From positions 682,001-746,000 of the forward strand of contig NZ_CP042425.1 of the NCBI RefSeq assembly GCF_008254045.1: DNA of 64,000 nucleotides, in the 5' to 3' direction. The translations under genes were made by a program, and so were the position numbers. This DNA comes from Limnoglobus roseus (GTDB taxonomy: Bacteria > Planctomycetota > Planctomycetia > Gemmatales > Gemmataceae). The notes under the pieces were generated by a model that saw only the letters and a program-made list of their open reading frames with translations, searched no databases and was not told the DNA's origin. Numbering within the stretch: position 1 is the first letter of the stretch; the number at the start of each line of letters is the position of its first letter. Shown here one piece after another: positions 44,595 through 54,949 of the stretch.

Positions 44595-45410
44595 ATGCCG
44601 TTGCCGTTCGAGATCGTGAATGCCGCCGTGCGGCGGGGGCCATTCCGGGCGGTCGTGTTCGACTTCGACGGCACCCTGTCGCTGGTCCGCGAGGGCTGGG
44701 CGTTCCTCATGGCCGAACTCGGCCGCGATCACCTGGCGGAACGACAATTGATCCGCGAACCGGAATCGGACCTGCTGACCTATCTCGAACGCGAAATGCT
44801 CCTCCTGAGCGGTAAGCCGAGCATCTTTCAGATGCGGAGGCTGGCGGAAGAAGTCACGGCCCGCGGCGGCGTGGCACCGGACGCGGAGGCCCTGCTGGAG
44901 GAGTTCCTGCGGCGGCTGTTCGCCAAGATCGAGACACGACTGGCGGGCTTGAGGTCCGGGGCGGCGAAGCCGGCCGATTGGTGCGTGCCGGGGTCACACG
45001 ACCTGCTCGACAACTTGCAGCGTCGCGGCGTAAAACTCTACCTCGCGAGCGGCACCGACCGCGGGTTCGTCGAGTCCGACATGAAACTACTCGACCTGGA
45101 GCGGTACTTCGGCCCGCGCGTCTACGCCCCGGCCAACAACACGCCGAACTTCTCGAAGGGCGACGTGATCGCGATGATTCTCCGCGATGAGGGCATCAGT
45201 GGCGACCACCTGCTCGGCTTCGGCGACGGCTATTCCGAGACGGTCGAAGTCAAGCGAATCGGCGGCGTCTCCGTCGGCGTGGCGAGCACCGAGCCGAGCG
45301 TGGCCGGCCTGAACGCGATGAAGCGCGACATGCTCATCGGCCTGGGAGCGGACGTGATCGTGCCGGACTACCGCGAACAGGCGGCGCTGATCAAGTGGCT
45401 GTGGGCGTGA
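44595..45410 (+). CDS. HAD-superfamily hydrolase
   Basis: A 271-residue protein with GGGAG eight bases before ATG. Motif I is VVFDFDGTLS (nucleophile Asp and acid/base Asp), motif II is YLASGTD, motif III the Lys of NFSKGD, motif IV GFGDGYSE. The helical cap between motifs I and II (about 80 residues) fits phosphoglycolate-phosphatase-like enzymes. Substrate unknown. A weak hairpin (45424-45442) lies after the stop. Confidence 0.85.
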   Translation: MPLPFEIVNAAVRRGPFRAVVFDFDGTLSLVREGWAFLMAELGRDHLAERQLIREPESDLLTYLEREMLLLSGKPSIFQMRRLAEEVTARGGVAPDAEALLEEFLRRLFAKIETRLAGLRSGAAKPADWCVPGSHDLLDNLQRRGVKLYLASGTDRGFVESDMKLLDLERYFGPRVYAPANNTPNFSKGDVIAMILRDEGISGDHLLGFGDGYSETVEVKRIGGVSVGVASTEPSVAGLNAMKRDMLIGLGADVIVPDYREQAALIKWLWA

Positions 45411-45423
45411 CAGAAGGGGAGTT

Positions 45424-45442
45424 CAAACCGTTCGGCGGTTTG
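45424..45442 (+). terminator. Weak hairpin after the HAD gene
   Basis: CAAACCG-TTCGG-CGGTTTG, a seven-bp stem 13 bases after the stop and 110 bases before argJ. No T-run follows, so termination is uncertain. Confidence 0.3.
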
Positions 45443-45551
45443 GCGTCACCCCGGGCGATCGGCAAGAACCGGCCGCCGGCGCTGGACCTTACCCCCCGCA
45501 ACTCCGAGATTCGCTCTCACTCACCGCGGCCCGCGTCGATACCATTCCTGC

Positions 45552-46730
45552 ATGGAAAACTGGAACCTCCCCGCCGGCTTCCGTTACGCCGGCGTCGTTA
45601 GCGGCCTGCGAAGCGAGCCGGACCGCCGTGACATCGCGGTGATCGTCTCCGACACGCCCGCCGCCGCGGCCGGCGTTTTCACGCAGAACCGCGTCTGCGC
45701 GGCCCCCGTCCACGTCAGCCGCGCACGGCTGCCGCGGAAAGATGCCCACGCCATCGTGATCTGCTCCGGCAACGCGAACGCTTGCACCGGCGAGCAGGGC
45801 ATGGCCGACGCGAGGCGGATGGCCGAAATCGTCGCCAACGACTTCGGCTGTTCGCCGGAACAGGTGCTCGTTGCCAGCACCGGCGTGATCGGCCGACCGC
45901 TGCCGATGGCGATTCTGGAAGCGGGCATTCCGAAGGCCGTGGCCGCGGCGAAGGCGGGGGCACCCGCCCTCAGCGACGCGGCCCACGCCATCCTGACGAC
46001 AGACACGCGAATCAAGGTCGCCTCGCGGAAGGCGGCCGCGTACACCGTCACCGGCTTCGCGAAGGGGGCCGCGATGATCGGCCCGAACATGGCCACCATG
46101 CTCGGGTTCATCATGACCGACGCGGCCGTCGAGTCGCACGACATTCAACAGATCCTCAAGGAAGCCGTCGAGCCGACGTTCAATTGCATCTCCGTGGAGG
46201 GCCACACCAGCACCAACGACACCGTCCTCCTGCTGGCGAACGGCCACGGCTTTCCCCTCCGCGACGAACTACTCGACGAGTTCGCGGGCACGGTTCGGGA
46301 AGTCTGTGCGGAACTCGCGCGCAAGATCGCCGAGGACGCGGAAGGGGCGAACCACCTCATCACCATCCACGTCGTCGGCACCCGCAGCGACGCCGACGCC
46401 CGCACCATCGCGAAGGCCATCGCCGAGAGTGCCCTCGTCAAGACGGCCGTCTTCGGGGCCGACCCGAACTGGGGTCGCATCGTCTCGGCGGCCGGCTATT
46501 CTGGCGTGGCGTTCGAGGAACACGAACTGTCGCTGAGCGTCGGGCCGCACCTGCTCTACGAGAAGGGCCGCCCGCTGCCGTTCGACGCGGCGACCGTCTC
46601 CGGGTACTTGAAGAACAACCGCGAGGTGACGTTCGACCTGACGTTCACCCTCGGCGGTGGCCGTTGCACGTTCTACACCTGCGACCTGACGCACGAGTAC
46701 GTCACGCTGAACGCGGACTACACCACGTGA
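45552..46730 (+). CDS. argJ: Bifunctional glutamate N-acetyltransferase/amino-acid acetyltransferase ArgJ
   Basis: A 392-residue protein of usual length. The self-cleavage site is MATMLGFIMTD, with Thr182 as the new N-terminal nucleophile after cleavage. Other family blocks are GVFTQNRVCAAPV, SGNANACTG, VEGHTSTNDT and FGADPNWGRI. It transfers the acetyl group from N-acetylornithine to glutamate in arginine synthesis. No ribosome site is evident. The stop overlaps the GTG start of the next gene. Confidence 0.95.
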   Translation: MENWNLPAGFRYAGVVSGLRSEPDRRDIAVIVSDTPAAAAGVFTQNRVCAAPVHVSRARLPRKDAHAIVICSGNANACTGEQGMADARRMAEIVANDFGCSPEQVLVASTGVIGRPLPMAILEAGIPKAVAAAKAGAPALSDAAHAILTTDTRIKVASRKAAAYTVTGFAKGAAMIGPNMATMLGFIMTDAAVESHDIQQILKEAVEPTFNCISVEGHTSTNDTVLLLANGHGFPLRDELLDEFAGTVREVCAELARKIAEDAEGANHLITIHVVGTRSDADARTIAKAIAESALVKTAVFGADPNWGRIVSAAGYSGVAFEEHELSLSVGPHLLYEKGRPLPFDAATVSGYLKNNREVTFDLTFTLGGGRCTFYTCDLTHEYVTLNADYTT

Positions 46731-47662
46731 CGCCCCTGCTGCAACTGCACAACCTCCGGCGCACGTTCGGCGACTTCGTCGCGCTACACGACGTGACGTT
46801 GTCGCTCCCGCCGGGCCGCATCGGGTTGCTCGGGCCGAACGGGGCGGGCAAATCGACGCTCCTCAAAATCCTCCTCGGGCTGATCTCACCGACGGCCGGC
46901 ATGGGCGAGGTGCTCGGCCAGCAACTCGGCGGCGACCGCGACGCCGCGAACAACTGGCAACTCCGGCGGCTCATCGGCTTCATGCCGGAGGCCGAGGCGC
47001 TCGTGCCGGGGTTGACCGGCGTCGAGTACGTGGCCCTGGCCGGCGAACTCTGCGGCATGTCCCGGCGGCAATCGCAACGCCGGGCGCACGAAGTGCTGAG
47101 CTACCTGCAACTCGAAGAGGCGCGCTACCGCCGCGTGGAGGAATACTCCGCGGGGATGAAGCAGCGGGTGAAGTTGGCTCAATCGCTCATTCACGACCCG
47201 CCGCTGCTGTTGCTCGATGAGCCGACGAGCGGCCTCGACCCGGCCGGCCGCGACGTGATGCTGAAGTTGATCCGCGAACTCGGCCGCGACCACGGCAAGT
47301 CGATCATCCTCTCGACGCACCTGCTGGCCGACGTGCAGGCGGTGTGCGAGCGGGTCGTCATCATGGCCGGCGGCAAGGTCCGCGGCATCGGCACGGTGGC
47401 CGAACTGTGTGCCGTCCGCGAGGACCGGATTCGCCTGCGAATCCAGGGCGAGGACGCGAAATTCCGGGCCGCGTTGGAGCACGCCGGTGTGACGATTCTC
47501 GCCGACAACGGCCACGGCGAGTGGCGGCTGACCGTACCGCCGGGCTGGTCGAATCTGCGATTCTTCGAACTCGCGGAACCGTGCGACACGGTCGTGCGGG
47601 CCGTCACCCGCGACGACGAAACGCTGGAAGAGTTGTTTTTGCGCACGGTGAACGCGAACTAA
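46727..47662 (+). CDS. ABC transporter ATP-binding protein
   Basis: A 311-residue ATPase starting at GTG 46727, overlapping argJ by four bases. Walker A GPNGAGKST, signature YSAGMKQRVKLA and Walker B LLLLDEPTSGLDP are intact, with the His switch (LSTHLLADVQ). The subfamily looks like DrrA/CcmA-type export ATPases with a C-terminal extension. No membrane partner follows; the next gene is on the other strand, so the permease must be elsewhere. Confidence 0.9.
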   Translation: MTPLLQLHNLRRTFGDFVALHDVTLSLPPGRIGLLGPNGAGKSTLLKILLGLISPTAGMGEVLGQQLGGDRDAANNWQLRRLIGFMPEAEALVPGLTGVEYVALAGELCGMSRRQSQRRAHEVLSYLQLEEARYRRVEEYSAGMKQRVKLAQSLIHDPPLLLLDEPTSGLDPAGRDVMLKLIRELGRDHGKSIILSTHLLADVQAVCERVVIMAGGKVRGIGTVAELCAVREDRIRLRIQGEDAKFRAALEHAGVTILADNGHGEWRLTVPPGWSNLRFFELAEPCDTVVRAVTRDDETLEELFLRTVNAN

Positions 47663-47671
47663 CATTCTTGA

Positions 47672-47742
47672 CGAGCCGAGCACCGTAAGGTGCCGGGTGG
47701 CTCTCGCCGACATTCACCCGGCACCTTACGGTGCTCGGCTCG
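47672..47742. repeat. REP-like inverted repeat, copy B
   Basis: Arms 47672-47699 and 47715-47742 (28 bp each) are exact complements, with core GAGCCGAGCACCGTAAGG identical to copy A. The loop is 15 bases. The right arm contains the stop and last seven codons of the minus-strand oxidoreductase gene. Confidence 0.85.
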
Positions 47743-50020
47743 CCAATTCCACCGTGATCACCACCCACTTCGAGGTCGGCGTGTTGCTCACGTCGGCGGT
47801 GCTGTCGATCGGCACCAGCACGTTCGTCTCCGGGAAGTAGGTCGCACAACAGCCACGCGGGATGTCGTACTCGACCACAATGAAGTGGTTCGCCCGCCGT
47901 TGTTCGCCGCGGAAGTGGCCGACGAGGTCCACCACGTCGCCGGCCTTGAGCTTGCGGTCGCGGGCGTCGTCGCGGTTCATCAGCACGACGCGGCGCTCGT
48001 TGTGGATGCCGCGGTAACGGTCTTCGAGGCCGTAGATCGTCGTGTTGAACTGGTCGTGCGTGCGGATCGTCATCATCACCAACTCGCCCGGCCCCACCTT
48101 CAAGTCGATCAGGTCCGACGCGGTGAAGTTCGCCTTCGCGGTCGGCGTCGGGAAGGTGCCGTCGCGCGGTTTGTTCGGCAGGTAGAAGCCGCCCGGTTCG
48201 CGGACGCGGTCGTTGTACCCGTCAAACCCCGGCACCACGCGGCTGATGGCGTCGCGGATGAAATCGTAGTTCGCGGCCAACTTGTCCCACGGCGTCTTCG
48301 ACCGCGGGCCGAGGGTGGCGGCCGCGAGGCGGGCGACGATTTGCGTCTCGCTCAACAAGTGCGGCGAACACGGGGCGAGGTTGCCGCGGCTGCTCTGCAC
48401 CACGCCCATCGAGTTCTCGGTGGTGACGAACTGCGCGACCTCGTTCTGCACGTCCCGTTCCGTCCGCCCCAGGCACGGCAGGATCAACGCCGTGCGGCCG
48501 GTGACGAGGTGGCTGCGGTTCAACTTGATCGAGACGTGGACCGTCAGCCGCGTGTTCTTCAACGCCTGGGCCGTGTACTGCGTGTCCGGCGTCGCGCTCA
48601 GGAAGTTCCCGCCGAGGCCGATGAACACCTTCGCATCGCCGGCGTGCATGGCCCGGATCGCCTCGACCGTGTCGTAACCCTTCTCGGCGGGGACCGTGAA
48701 ACCGAACTCCTGCCCGAGCTTGTGGCCCCACGCCGGGACGTGTTCCCAGATGCCCATCGTGCGGTCGCCCTGCACGTTGCTGTGGCCGCGGACCGGGCAC
48801 AGCCCCGCCCCTGGCTTGCCGATGCTGCCGCAGAGGAGGATCAGGTTCACCACGTCCTGAATCGTGGCGACCGCGTGCTTGTGCTGCGTCAGCCCCATCG
48901 CCCAGCACGCAATGATGCGGTCGGATTCCGCGATGACTCTCGCCGCCGCTTCGATCTCCTCGCGGCTCAGGCCGGACTGTTCGAGGATCGCGTCCCACCC
49001 GGTCGCATCGAGTGATCGCTTCAGATCGTCGAAGCCGGTCGTGTGGTCGCGGATGAACGCGGCGTCGATCTTGCCCCAGGAAAGCAGGCACTTCATGACG
49101 CCCTTGAGCAGCGCCTGGTCGCCGCCGATCTTCACTTGCAGGTACACGTCCGCGAGGGCCGTGGACCAGACACCGAGCATCCCGCGGGCTTCCTGCGGGT
49201 TGAGGAACGCGAGCAGCCCCGCCTCCTTCAGCGGGTTCACGGCGATGATCTTCGCCCCGGCCCGCTTCGCCTTCTGCAGCGCCGAGAGCATCCGCGGGTG
49301 GTTCGTGCCGGGGTTCTGGCCGAGGATGACGATGACCTGCGCCTTCTCGAAGTCTTCGAGCTTCACCGTGCCCTTGCCGATGCCGACCGTCGGCACCAGA
49401 GCCGACCCGCTCGACTCGTGGCACATGTTGGAACAGTCCGGGAAGTTGTTCGTACCGAACTGCCGGACGAAGAGTTGGTACAGGAACGCCGCCTCGTTCG
49501 AGGTGCGACCCGAGGTGTAGAAGATGGCCTCGTTCGGCGACGCGAGCGCGTTCAGCTCGTCGGCCATCAGCTTGAAGGCGCTCTCCCAGGTGATCGCCTC
49601 GTAGTACCGCGAGCCGGGCCGGAGGACGAGCGGTTCCGCCAGCCGACCGAACCGGCCGTGTTCGTAATCGGAGAGCTTCGAGAGATCGTCAACGCTGTGA
49701 TCGCGGAAGAACTCGGCCCCGATGGTGCGACTGTCGGCCTCGAAGGCGATGGCCTTCGCGCCGTTCTCGCAGAACTCGGCGAACGCCCGGTGTTCGTCCG
49801 GGTCCGGCCACGCGCAACTCGTGCAGTCAATGCCGCCCGGCTGGTTGAGCATCATCAACGCCCGCGTGCCACGGACGACGCCCGCCCGCCCCCAAACGTG
49901 CTTCATCGACGACGCGACCGCGGGGAAGCCTGCCGCGACGTGCTTGGGGTCGGAGACGGTTAGGCCGGTGAACGCCTCGGGGCAGTCGGCCTCGGGAACG
50001 ACGGGAAGGGAGTCACTCAT
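47726..50020 (-). CDS. FdhF/YdeP-type molybdopterin oxidoreductase
   Basis: A 764-residue protein. The motif GGIDCTSCAWPDPDEHRAFAEFCENGAKA, HESSGSALVPTVGIGKGTV and VILGQNPGTNHPRMLSAL match the YdeP/FdhF-like family that binds bis-MGD; only two N-terminal Cys of the usual cluster set are visible (Cys-x-x-Cys), as in YdeP, so an Fe-S cluster may be absent. Activity unknown; E. coli YdeP is linked to acid resistance. The last residues, ELASRAP, are encoded inside a dispersed palindrome. ATG 50020 is chosen over upstream starts. Confidence 0.87.
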   Translation of the reverse strand: MSDSLPVVPEADCPEAFTGLTVSDPKHVAAGFPAVASSMKHVWGRAGVVRGTRALMMLNQPGGIDCTSCAWPDPDEHRAFAEFCENGAKAIAFEADSRTIGAEFFRDHSVDDLSKLSDYEHGRFGRLAEPLVLRPGSRYYEAITWESAFKLMADELNALASPNEAIFYTSGRTSNEAAFLYQLFVRQFGTNNFPDCSNMCHESSGSALVPTVGIGKGTVKLEDFEKAQVIVILGQNPGTNHPRMLSALQKAKRAGAKIIAVNPLKEAGLLAFLNPQEARGMLGVWSTALADVYLQVKIGGDQALLKGVMKCLLSWGKIDAAFIRDHTTGFDDLKRSLDATGWDAILEQSGLSREEIEAAARVIAESDRIIACWAMGLTQHKHAVATIQDVVNLILLCGSIGKPGAGLCPVRGHSNVQGDRTMGIWEHVPAWGHKLGQEFGFTVPAEKGYDTVEAIRAMHAGDAKVFIGLGGNFLSATPDTQYTAQALKNTRLTVHVSIKLNRSHLVTGRTALILPCLGRTERDVQNEVAQFVTTENSMGVVQSSRGNLAPCSPHLLSETQIVARLAAATLGPRSKTPWDKLAANYDFIRDAISRVVPGFDGYNDRVREPGGFYLPNKPRDGTFPTPTAKANFTASDLIDLKVGPGELVMMTIRTHDQFNTTIYGLEDRYRGIHNERRVVLMNRDDARDRKLKAGDVVDLVGHFRGEQRRANHFIVVEYDIPRGCCATYFPETNVLVPIDSTADVSNTPTSKWVVITVELASRAP

Positions 50021-50103
50021 CGTAGAATCCGGGAGGGGGACGCGAGTGCGGTTCCACCCTCCCATGATATCGGGCCGACTGCCCGACGCGCCGGGCATTT
50101 ACT

Positions 50104-50508
50104 TCAGTTGGACTTCAACTCCAGGGTGCGGGTGGCCCCCTCCGCATCGACGTTGACCGTAAACCCACTTTGGTTCGGGTCGGCGTAGCGGGTCGGGAGC
50201 TTCACCCCCTTGCCGTACGGTGAACCCTGTTCGGTGTTCGTGACCGTGATCTGGTAGGCACCAGCCGATACGTTCAGAACTTCGGCCGTGCTGTCGGGGT
50301 TGAGGTTAACCTCGGTCACTTTTGAACCGCCCTGGTACAGGGTCACGAGGCCCGCCGTCAGGGTCGGTTTCCCGTCCACCGTGAGTTTGACGCGAAGGGC
50401 AGTCTTGGGGGCAGCGGCCTTATCGCCCCCGGCCCCGCAGCCGACGAGTGCGGGGAAGAACCCGACCGCAAGAGCCACGGTCATGGCCCGCAGGATGTTG
50501 AAGTACAT
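50104..50508 (-). CDS. Small lipoprotein accompanying the DUF1559 protein
   Basis: A 134-residue protein with a lipobox signal (ALAVGFFPALVGCGAGG, Cys24). The rest is a beta-sandwich-like domain (LTVDGKPTLTAGLVTLYQGGSKV ... SAGAYQITVTNTEQGSPYG), the transthyretin/carboxypeptidase-regulatory type common beside DUF1559 genes in planctomycetes. It follows the DUF1559 gene by 114 bases with a stem between them. Confidence 0.75.
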   Translation of the reverse strand: MYFNILRAMTVALAVGFFPALVGCGAGGDKAAAPKTALRVKLTVDGKPTLTAGLVTLYQGGSKVTEVNLNPDSTAEVLNVSAGAYQITVTNTEQGSPYGKGVKLPTRYADPNQSGFTVNVDAEGATRTLELKSN

Positions 50509-50550
50509 TTGTGTGATCTCCTGAATGGATGGCGAAGGTTCGGGAACGCA

Positions 50551-50583
50551 ACTGCCGGGCTGGGTTCGATCCAGCCCGGCAGT
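50551..50583 (-). terminator. Stem between the DUF1559 and lipoprotein genes
   Basis: Perfect 13-bp arms ACTGCCGGGCTGG (50551-50563) and CCAGCCCGGCAGT (50571-50583) with a seven-base loop. No T-run, so it may limit rather than end transcription into the lipoprotein gene. Confidence 0.5.
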
Positions 50584-50622
50584 GAGAATGGCGTGGTGTG
50601 AGTGAGCGTTGCCGCTTCAGGG

Positions 50623-51663
50623 TCAGTCGATCGACACGACTTCGCCGCCGTTGCGGGTTCCCATCGCGCCCCAGACGCCGTACGGGCTGAAGCCCGTGAT
50701 GGTCGCGCCGTCGGCGGCGATCGTTTCGGTGCCGGCGGCAATCGTGTCGCGGACGAACCGCACGCTGCCGTCGCTCATCGCGGCGTTCACGCCGCCGGTG
50801 TGGTAGCTGCCCGGCGTGTAGAAGCCCGTGCCCGATTCGTGGTCGTTCCGAGAGTTGCAGCGGGGCGCGTTGGGGGGGAGAATGGTTCGGAACTCCGAGT
50901 AGTAAACCCGCCCTTCCGCCATCCGCGAACCGGTGTCGTAGGACCCCGCCTGGGGGGTGTACGCCTTCGTGGAGGTGTTGTACAAGGCTCGGCAGTCGCT
51001 CGGGACGAGCGAGGTCGTGAACCCGAGGAAGCCCCGCCTGGCTTCCGACAGAAGGAGAGTGTTGCTCGTCCCGTCGGTCATGCCCTGCAAGGTGGGGCCG
51101 TAGCGATCGGGGGCGGTGCCACTGGTCGGTTGAACCAGGAACGCGCCGCGGCCGTTGGTCGCGGAGGGGTTCGCGGTGTCACCGGTGTTCATCATGTAGT
51201 TCCGCGGGGCCAGCCCGATGGGCGGCGAAGCTGTTTCCGACGGGCACTGGAAAGTCTTGACAACGGTAGCGTAGGGGGTAAAGCCCGAGTTCCAGGGCGA
51301 CCCGGACGTTCCGTCCTTAAAGTTTGGGTGGTTAAAAATTGCGTTGTGGAGGGGCGCCTGCTCGATGTAAGGCAGGACGTACATGAAACCGCTGAGGGTG
51401 TCATAAATCGGTGCCGCGCCGCGGTTCGTGGTGCCGATGGGCGCACAGTAGCGGACGCTGGGCAACCCGCCGTTGACGTCCTGGAACGAGTGAAACGCCA
51501 ACCCCATTTGTTTCAAATTGTTCTGACAGGTGCTGCGGGCGGCGGCCTCACGGACCTTCTGCACGGCCGGCAGCAGCAGGCCGATGAGAATGGCAATAAT
51601 CGCAATGACGACCAACAACTCAATGAGCGTGAAACCACGCCGGGCGGATGGATTCTGACGCAT
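50623..51663 (-). CDS. DUF1559 prepilin-like protein
   Basis: A 346-residue protein starting MRQNPSARRGFTLIELLVVIAIIAILIG, a type IV prepilin signal (cleaved after Gly, Phe becomes N-terminal). The family blocks follow: CQNNLKQMGLAFHSFQD near residue 45, and the C-terminal HTGGVNAAMSDGSVRFV. DUF1559 proteins are expanded in planctomycetes and presumed to form pseudopilus- or surface structures. The lipoprotein gene downstream is a usual companion. ATG 51663 is the start that gives the prepilin leader. Confidence 0.93.
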   Translation of the reverse strand: MRQNPSARRGFTLIELLVVIAIIAILIGLLLPAVQKVREAAARSTCQNNLKQMGLAFHSFQDVNGGLPSVRYCAPIGTTNRGAAPIYDTLSGFMYVLPYIEQAPLHNAIFNHPNFKDGTSGSPWNSGFTPYATVVKTFQCPSETASPPIGLAPRNYMMNTGDTANPSATNGRGAFLVQPTSGTAPDRYGPTLQGMTDGTSNTLLLSEARRGFLGFTTSLVPSDCRALYNTSTKAYTPQAGSYDTGSRMAEGRVYYSEFRTILPPNAPRCNSRNDHESGTGFYTPGSYHTGGVNAAMSDGSVRFVRDTIAAGTETIAADGATITGFSPYGVWGAMGTRNGGEVVSID

Positions 51664-52053
51664 AGACAATCCTCGGATAAAAAGGGCAATGGTTAAAGAG
51701 GGTTGATGCACCTCGTGGGGCCAACGGAATCGAAAACGATGGCGAGACCGGCAATTGAATTGCCAGCATTCAACCAGGGCGGGTGGGCAAGGAGGCGGGC
51801 AGGTTTGCTAAGAGATATGCTGTGGGAGAGCAATTATCCGTAGCGTTTTCATAAATGATATCGACATGAGAACCATATCGTCAACACGAATAGAGCCGTG
51901 AATCTGAGAAACACGGACCATCGATTCAAATATCGTCAGACAATCAATCTGCATACCATCTAATTATGAGGGCCTTTACCGGTCGGCCAACCTCATCAGT
52001 TCCTACAATTTCTTTCTTTTCCCCTCGGCCCCGTTGATAACGGAACCCCGATC
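51664..52053. other. AT-rich divergent region between DUF1559 and miaB genes
   Basis: 390 bases, much AT-richer than flanking genes (24 of 60 bases are G/C in 51841-51900). Three near-identical nonamers lie here: ATATCGACA at 51858-51866, ATATCGTCA at 51875-51883 and 51930-51938. They could be regulator sites for the DUF1559 or miaB promoter. No clear small gene. Confidence 0.45.
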
Positions 52054-53514
<1,461 letters not shown>

Positions 53515-53549
53515 AGGCTCGGGTATGATGCATCCGAAGCGAGTGGCCC

Positions 53550-53909
53550 GTGAAACTCTTCCGCGTCATGAAAGTCGATCCCGACGGCAAACCGCTGGTA
53601 GGAACTCGCGGATACATGCTCGGTGTTCGGCCTCAGGGACACACGGGTCGACCCGATGTAAACGCGGCGGTGGACTCCGATCTCGTGAAGCCCGGCGAAG
53701 GACTTTCGACTTCCCTTCTGCCGGAGAAGTTGAAAATCGGGAAGAATGAGGCGATGTTCGCGATTGAAACGGACGCCCTTGGTCCGGCATTGGAGGCGGC
53801 ACCTGACCGCTCGCCGCACTACCTGATTCAGCCGAGACAGGACGTGACGCTCGCCGAATTTCAGCAGTCGCTGGCCGACACGCGGGATTTGTGGGAGCCG
53901 GTACAATAG
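53550..53909 (+). CDS. Unknown protein, possible Tse2-like toxin fold
   Basis: A 119-residue protein, likely starting at GTG 53550 (MKLFRVMKV), 35 bases after miaB. No signal or membrane helix. The shape LFRVM near the N-terminus, GEGLSTSLLPEKL in the middle and SPHYLIQPRQDVTLAEFQQSL near the C-terminus recalls the Tse2-type ADP-ribosyltransferase toxin pattern (LYR..., HYxIxP...). This is weak by eye and must be taken as a hint only. It runs into the next gene after ten bases. Confidence 0.5.
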   Translation: MKLFRVMKVDPDGKPLVGTRGYMLGVRPQGHTGRPDVNAAVDSDLVKPGEGLSTSLLPEKLKIGKNEAMFAIETDALGPALEAAPDRSPHYLIQPRQDVTLAEFQQSLADTRDLWEPVQ

Positions 53910-53919
53910 GGTCACGAAC

Positions 53920-54948
53920 ATGATCGCACTCGACAAACTCCGTTCGGCCCTCGTCTCGCCCCAACCGTGGAGCGCGTTAGACCGCTTGGTGCGTGCCGAA
54001 CTCTCGCAAGGCCGGCTCACGAGGCAGATCCGCGAAGAGCTAATCGGGATGGAAGAGCAGGCCCGCGACACGCCGGGGTTCAACGACGACTCGGAAGAGG
54101 CGTTGCACGACATCATCGACGCACTAGCGGGAATCTGCCCGGCGCAGTACGCATACCAGAATCCGCCGGTCCTGCCGACGGAAGAGGAAATTGCGGAGTT
54201 GCCGCTCCGGGCACAATTGGCTTTGGCGGTACGATGTTCCGATATAGTTTTCCCACTCTCACAGGTGGATACTAGAGGAAATCCACCCATCAAGAGAGAA
54301 GCCTGTCGTTTGGCGTTTGAAACGCTGACACAAAATCTCTCGGCTCCGTTGCCGAATGATTTTGCCGTCGCTCCGAAATTAGTTGAAGCCATCTCAATGG
54401 AAGCATTTGAGCAAGTTAATGAAGTCACTCAAGAGAATGGTGAAATTTTGACCATTCACTCAGGTGGACACGTTATTAACGCTTCGAGCAAAGTGCTATC
54501 AACTGCGATGTTCGCCTTGAGGTCAATTGTTCAAGGGAACGCGGAAGAGCTAAGCTCGCATGTCAAAACTTGTCTGGATTTAGTCGCAAATGCCACTCTA
54601 CGATACGGTGACTTCAAGCCGTACCTTCGAAGAATTTTCGATGATCTAATGCGCGTATCCGAGACATTAGGATGGAGCGATGACGCTTTGGTTTCACTCG
54701 ATGTTTTTGGTCCAAAATTTAGGGCTATGCCACCAAGAGACTGGCCACAAGATATGGGCCATACATCACACTCATGTGTGCCAATCGATCTTGCACAAAA
54801 TCAAGACATAGGAGAGCGTGAACTAATCGAAGAAACTCTCAACATTTTCAATGCCCTTAACGAATATCACATCTCGCGAGGCGGCCAACCTCTGACCCTG
54901 AACGACTTACAGCCATTCATTCCCGCACTTGTTCGGGTGGGAGTGTAA
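53920..54948 (+). CDS. Unknown protein with a mosaic base composition
   Basis: A 342-residue, mainly helical soluble protein. No recognised domain. The first 300 bases have the host's high GC (41 of 60 bases G/C in 53941-54000), but from about 54230 to 54900 the gene is AT-rich with different codon choice (25 of 60 in 54361-54420). The reading frame crosses the junction without a break. This suggests that the middle and C-terminal portion came from another source, perhaps as the variable half of an immunity or effector protein. It starts ten bases after the preceding gene and ends one base before the next. Confidence 0.65.
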   Translation: MIALDKLRSALVSPQPWSALDRLVRAELSQGRLTRQIREELIGMEEQARDTPGFNDDSEEALHDIIDALAGICPAQYAYQNPPVLPTEEEIAELPLRAQLALAVRCSDIVFPLSQVDTRGNPPIKREACRLAFETLTQNLSAPLPNDFAVAPKLVEAISMEAFEQVNEVTQENGEILTIHSGGHVINASSKVLSTAMFALRSIVQGNAEELSSHVKTCLDLVANATLRYGDFKPYLRRIFDDLMRVSETLGWSDDALVSLDVFGPKFRAMPPRDWPQDMGHTSHSCVPIDLAQNQDIGERELIEETLNIFNALNEYHISRGGQPLTLNDLQPFIPALVRVGV

Positions 54949-54949
54949 G

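Noticed and set aside
53525..53749. Short ORF MMHPKRVARETL overlapping the gene at 53550
   Set aside because: Different frame, Arg-rich, and shorter than the 119-residue frame that runs ten bases short of the next gene.
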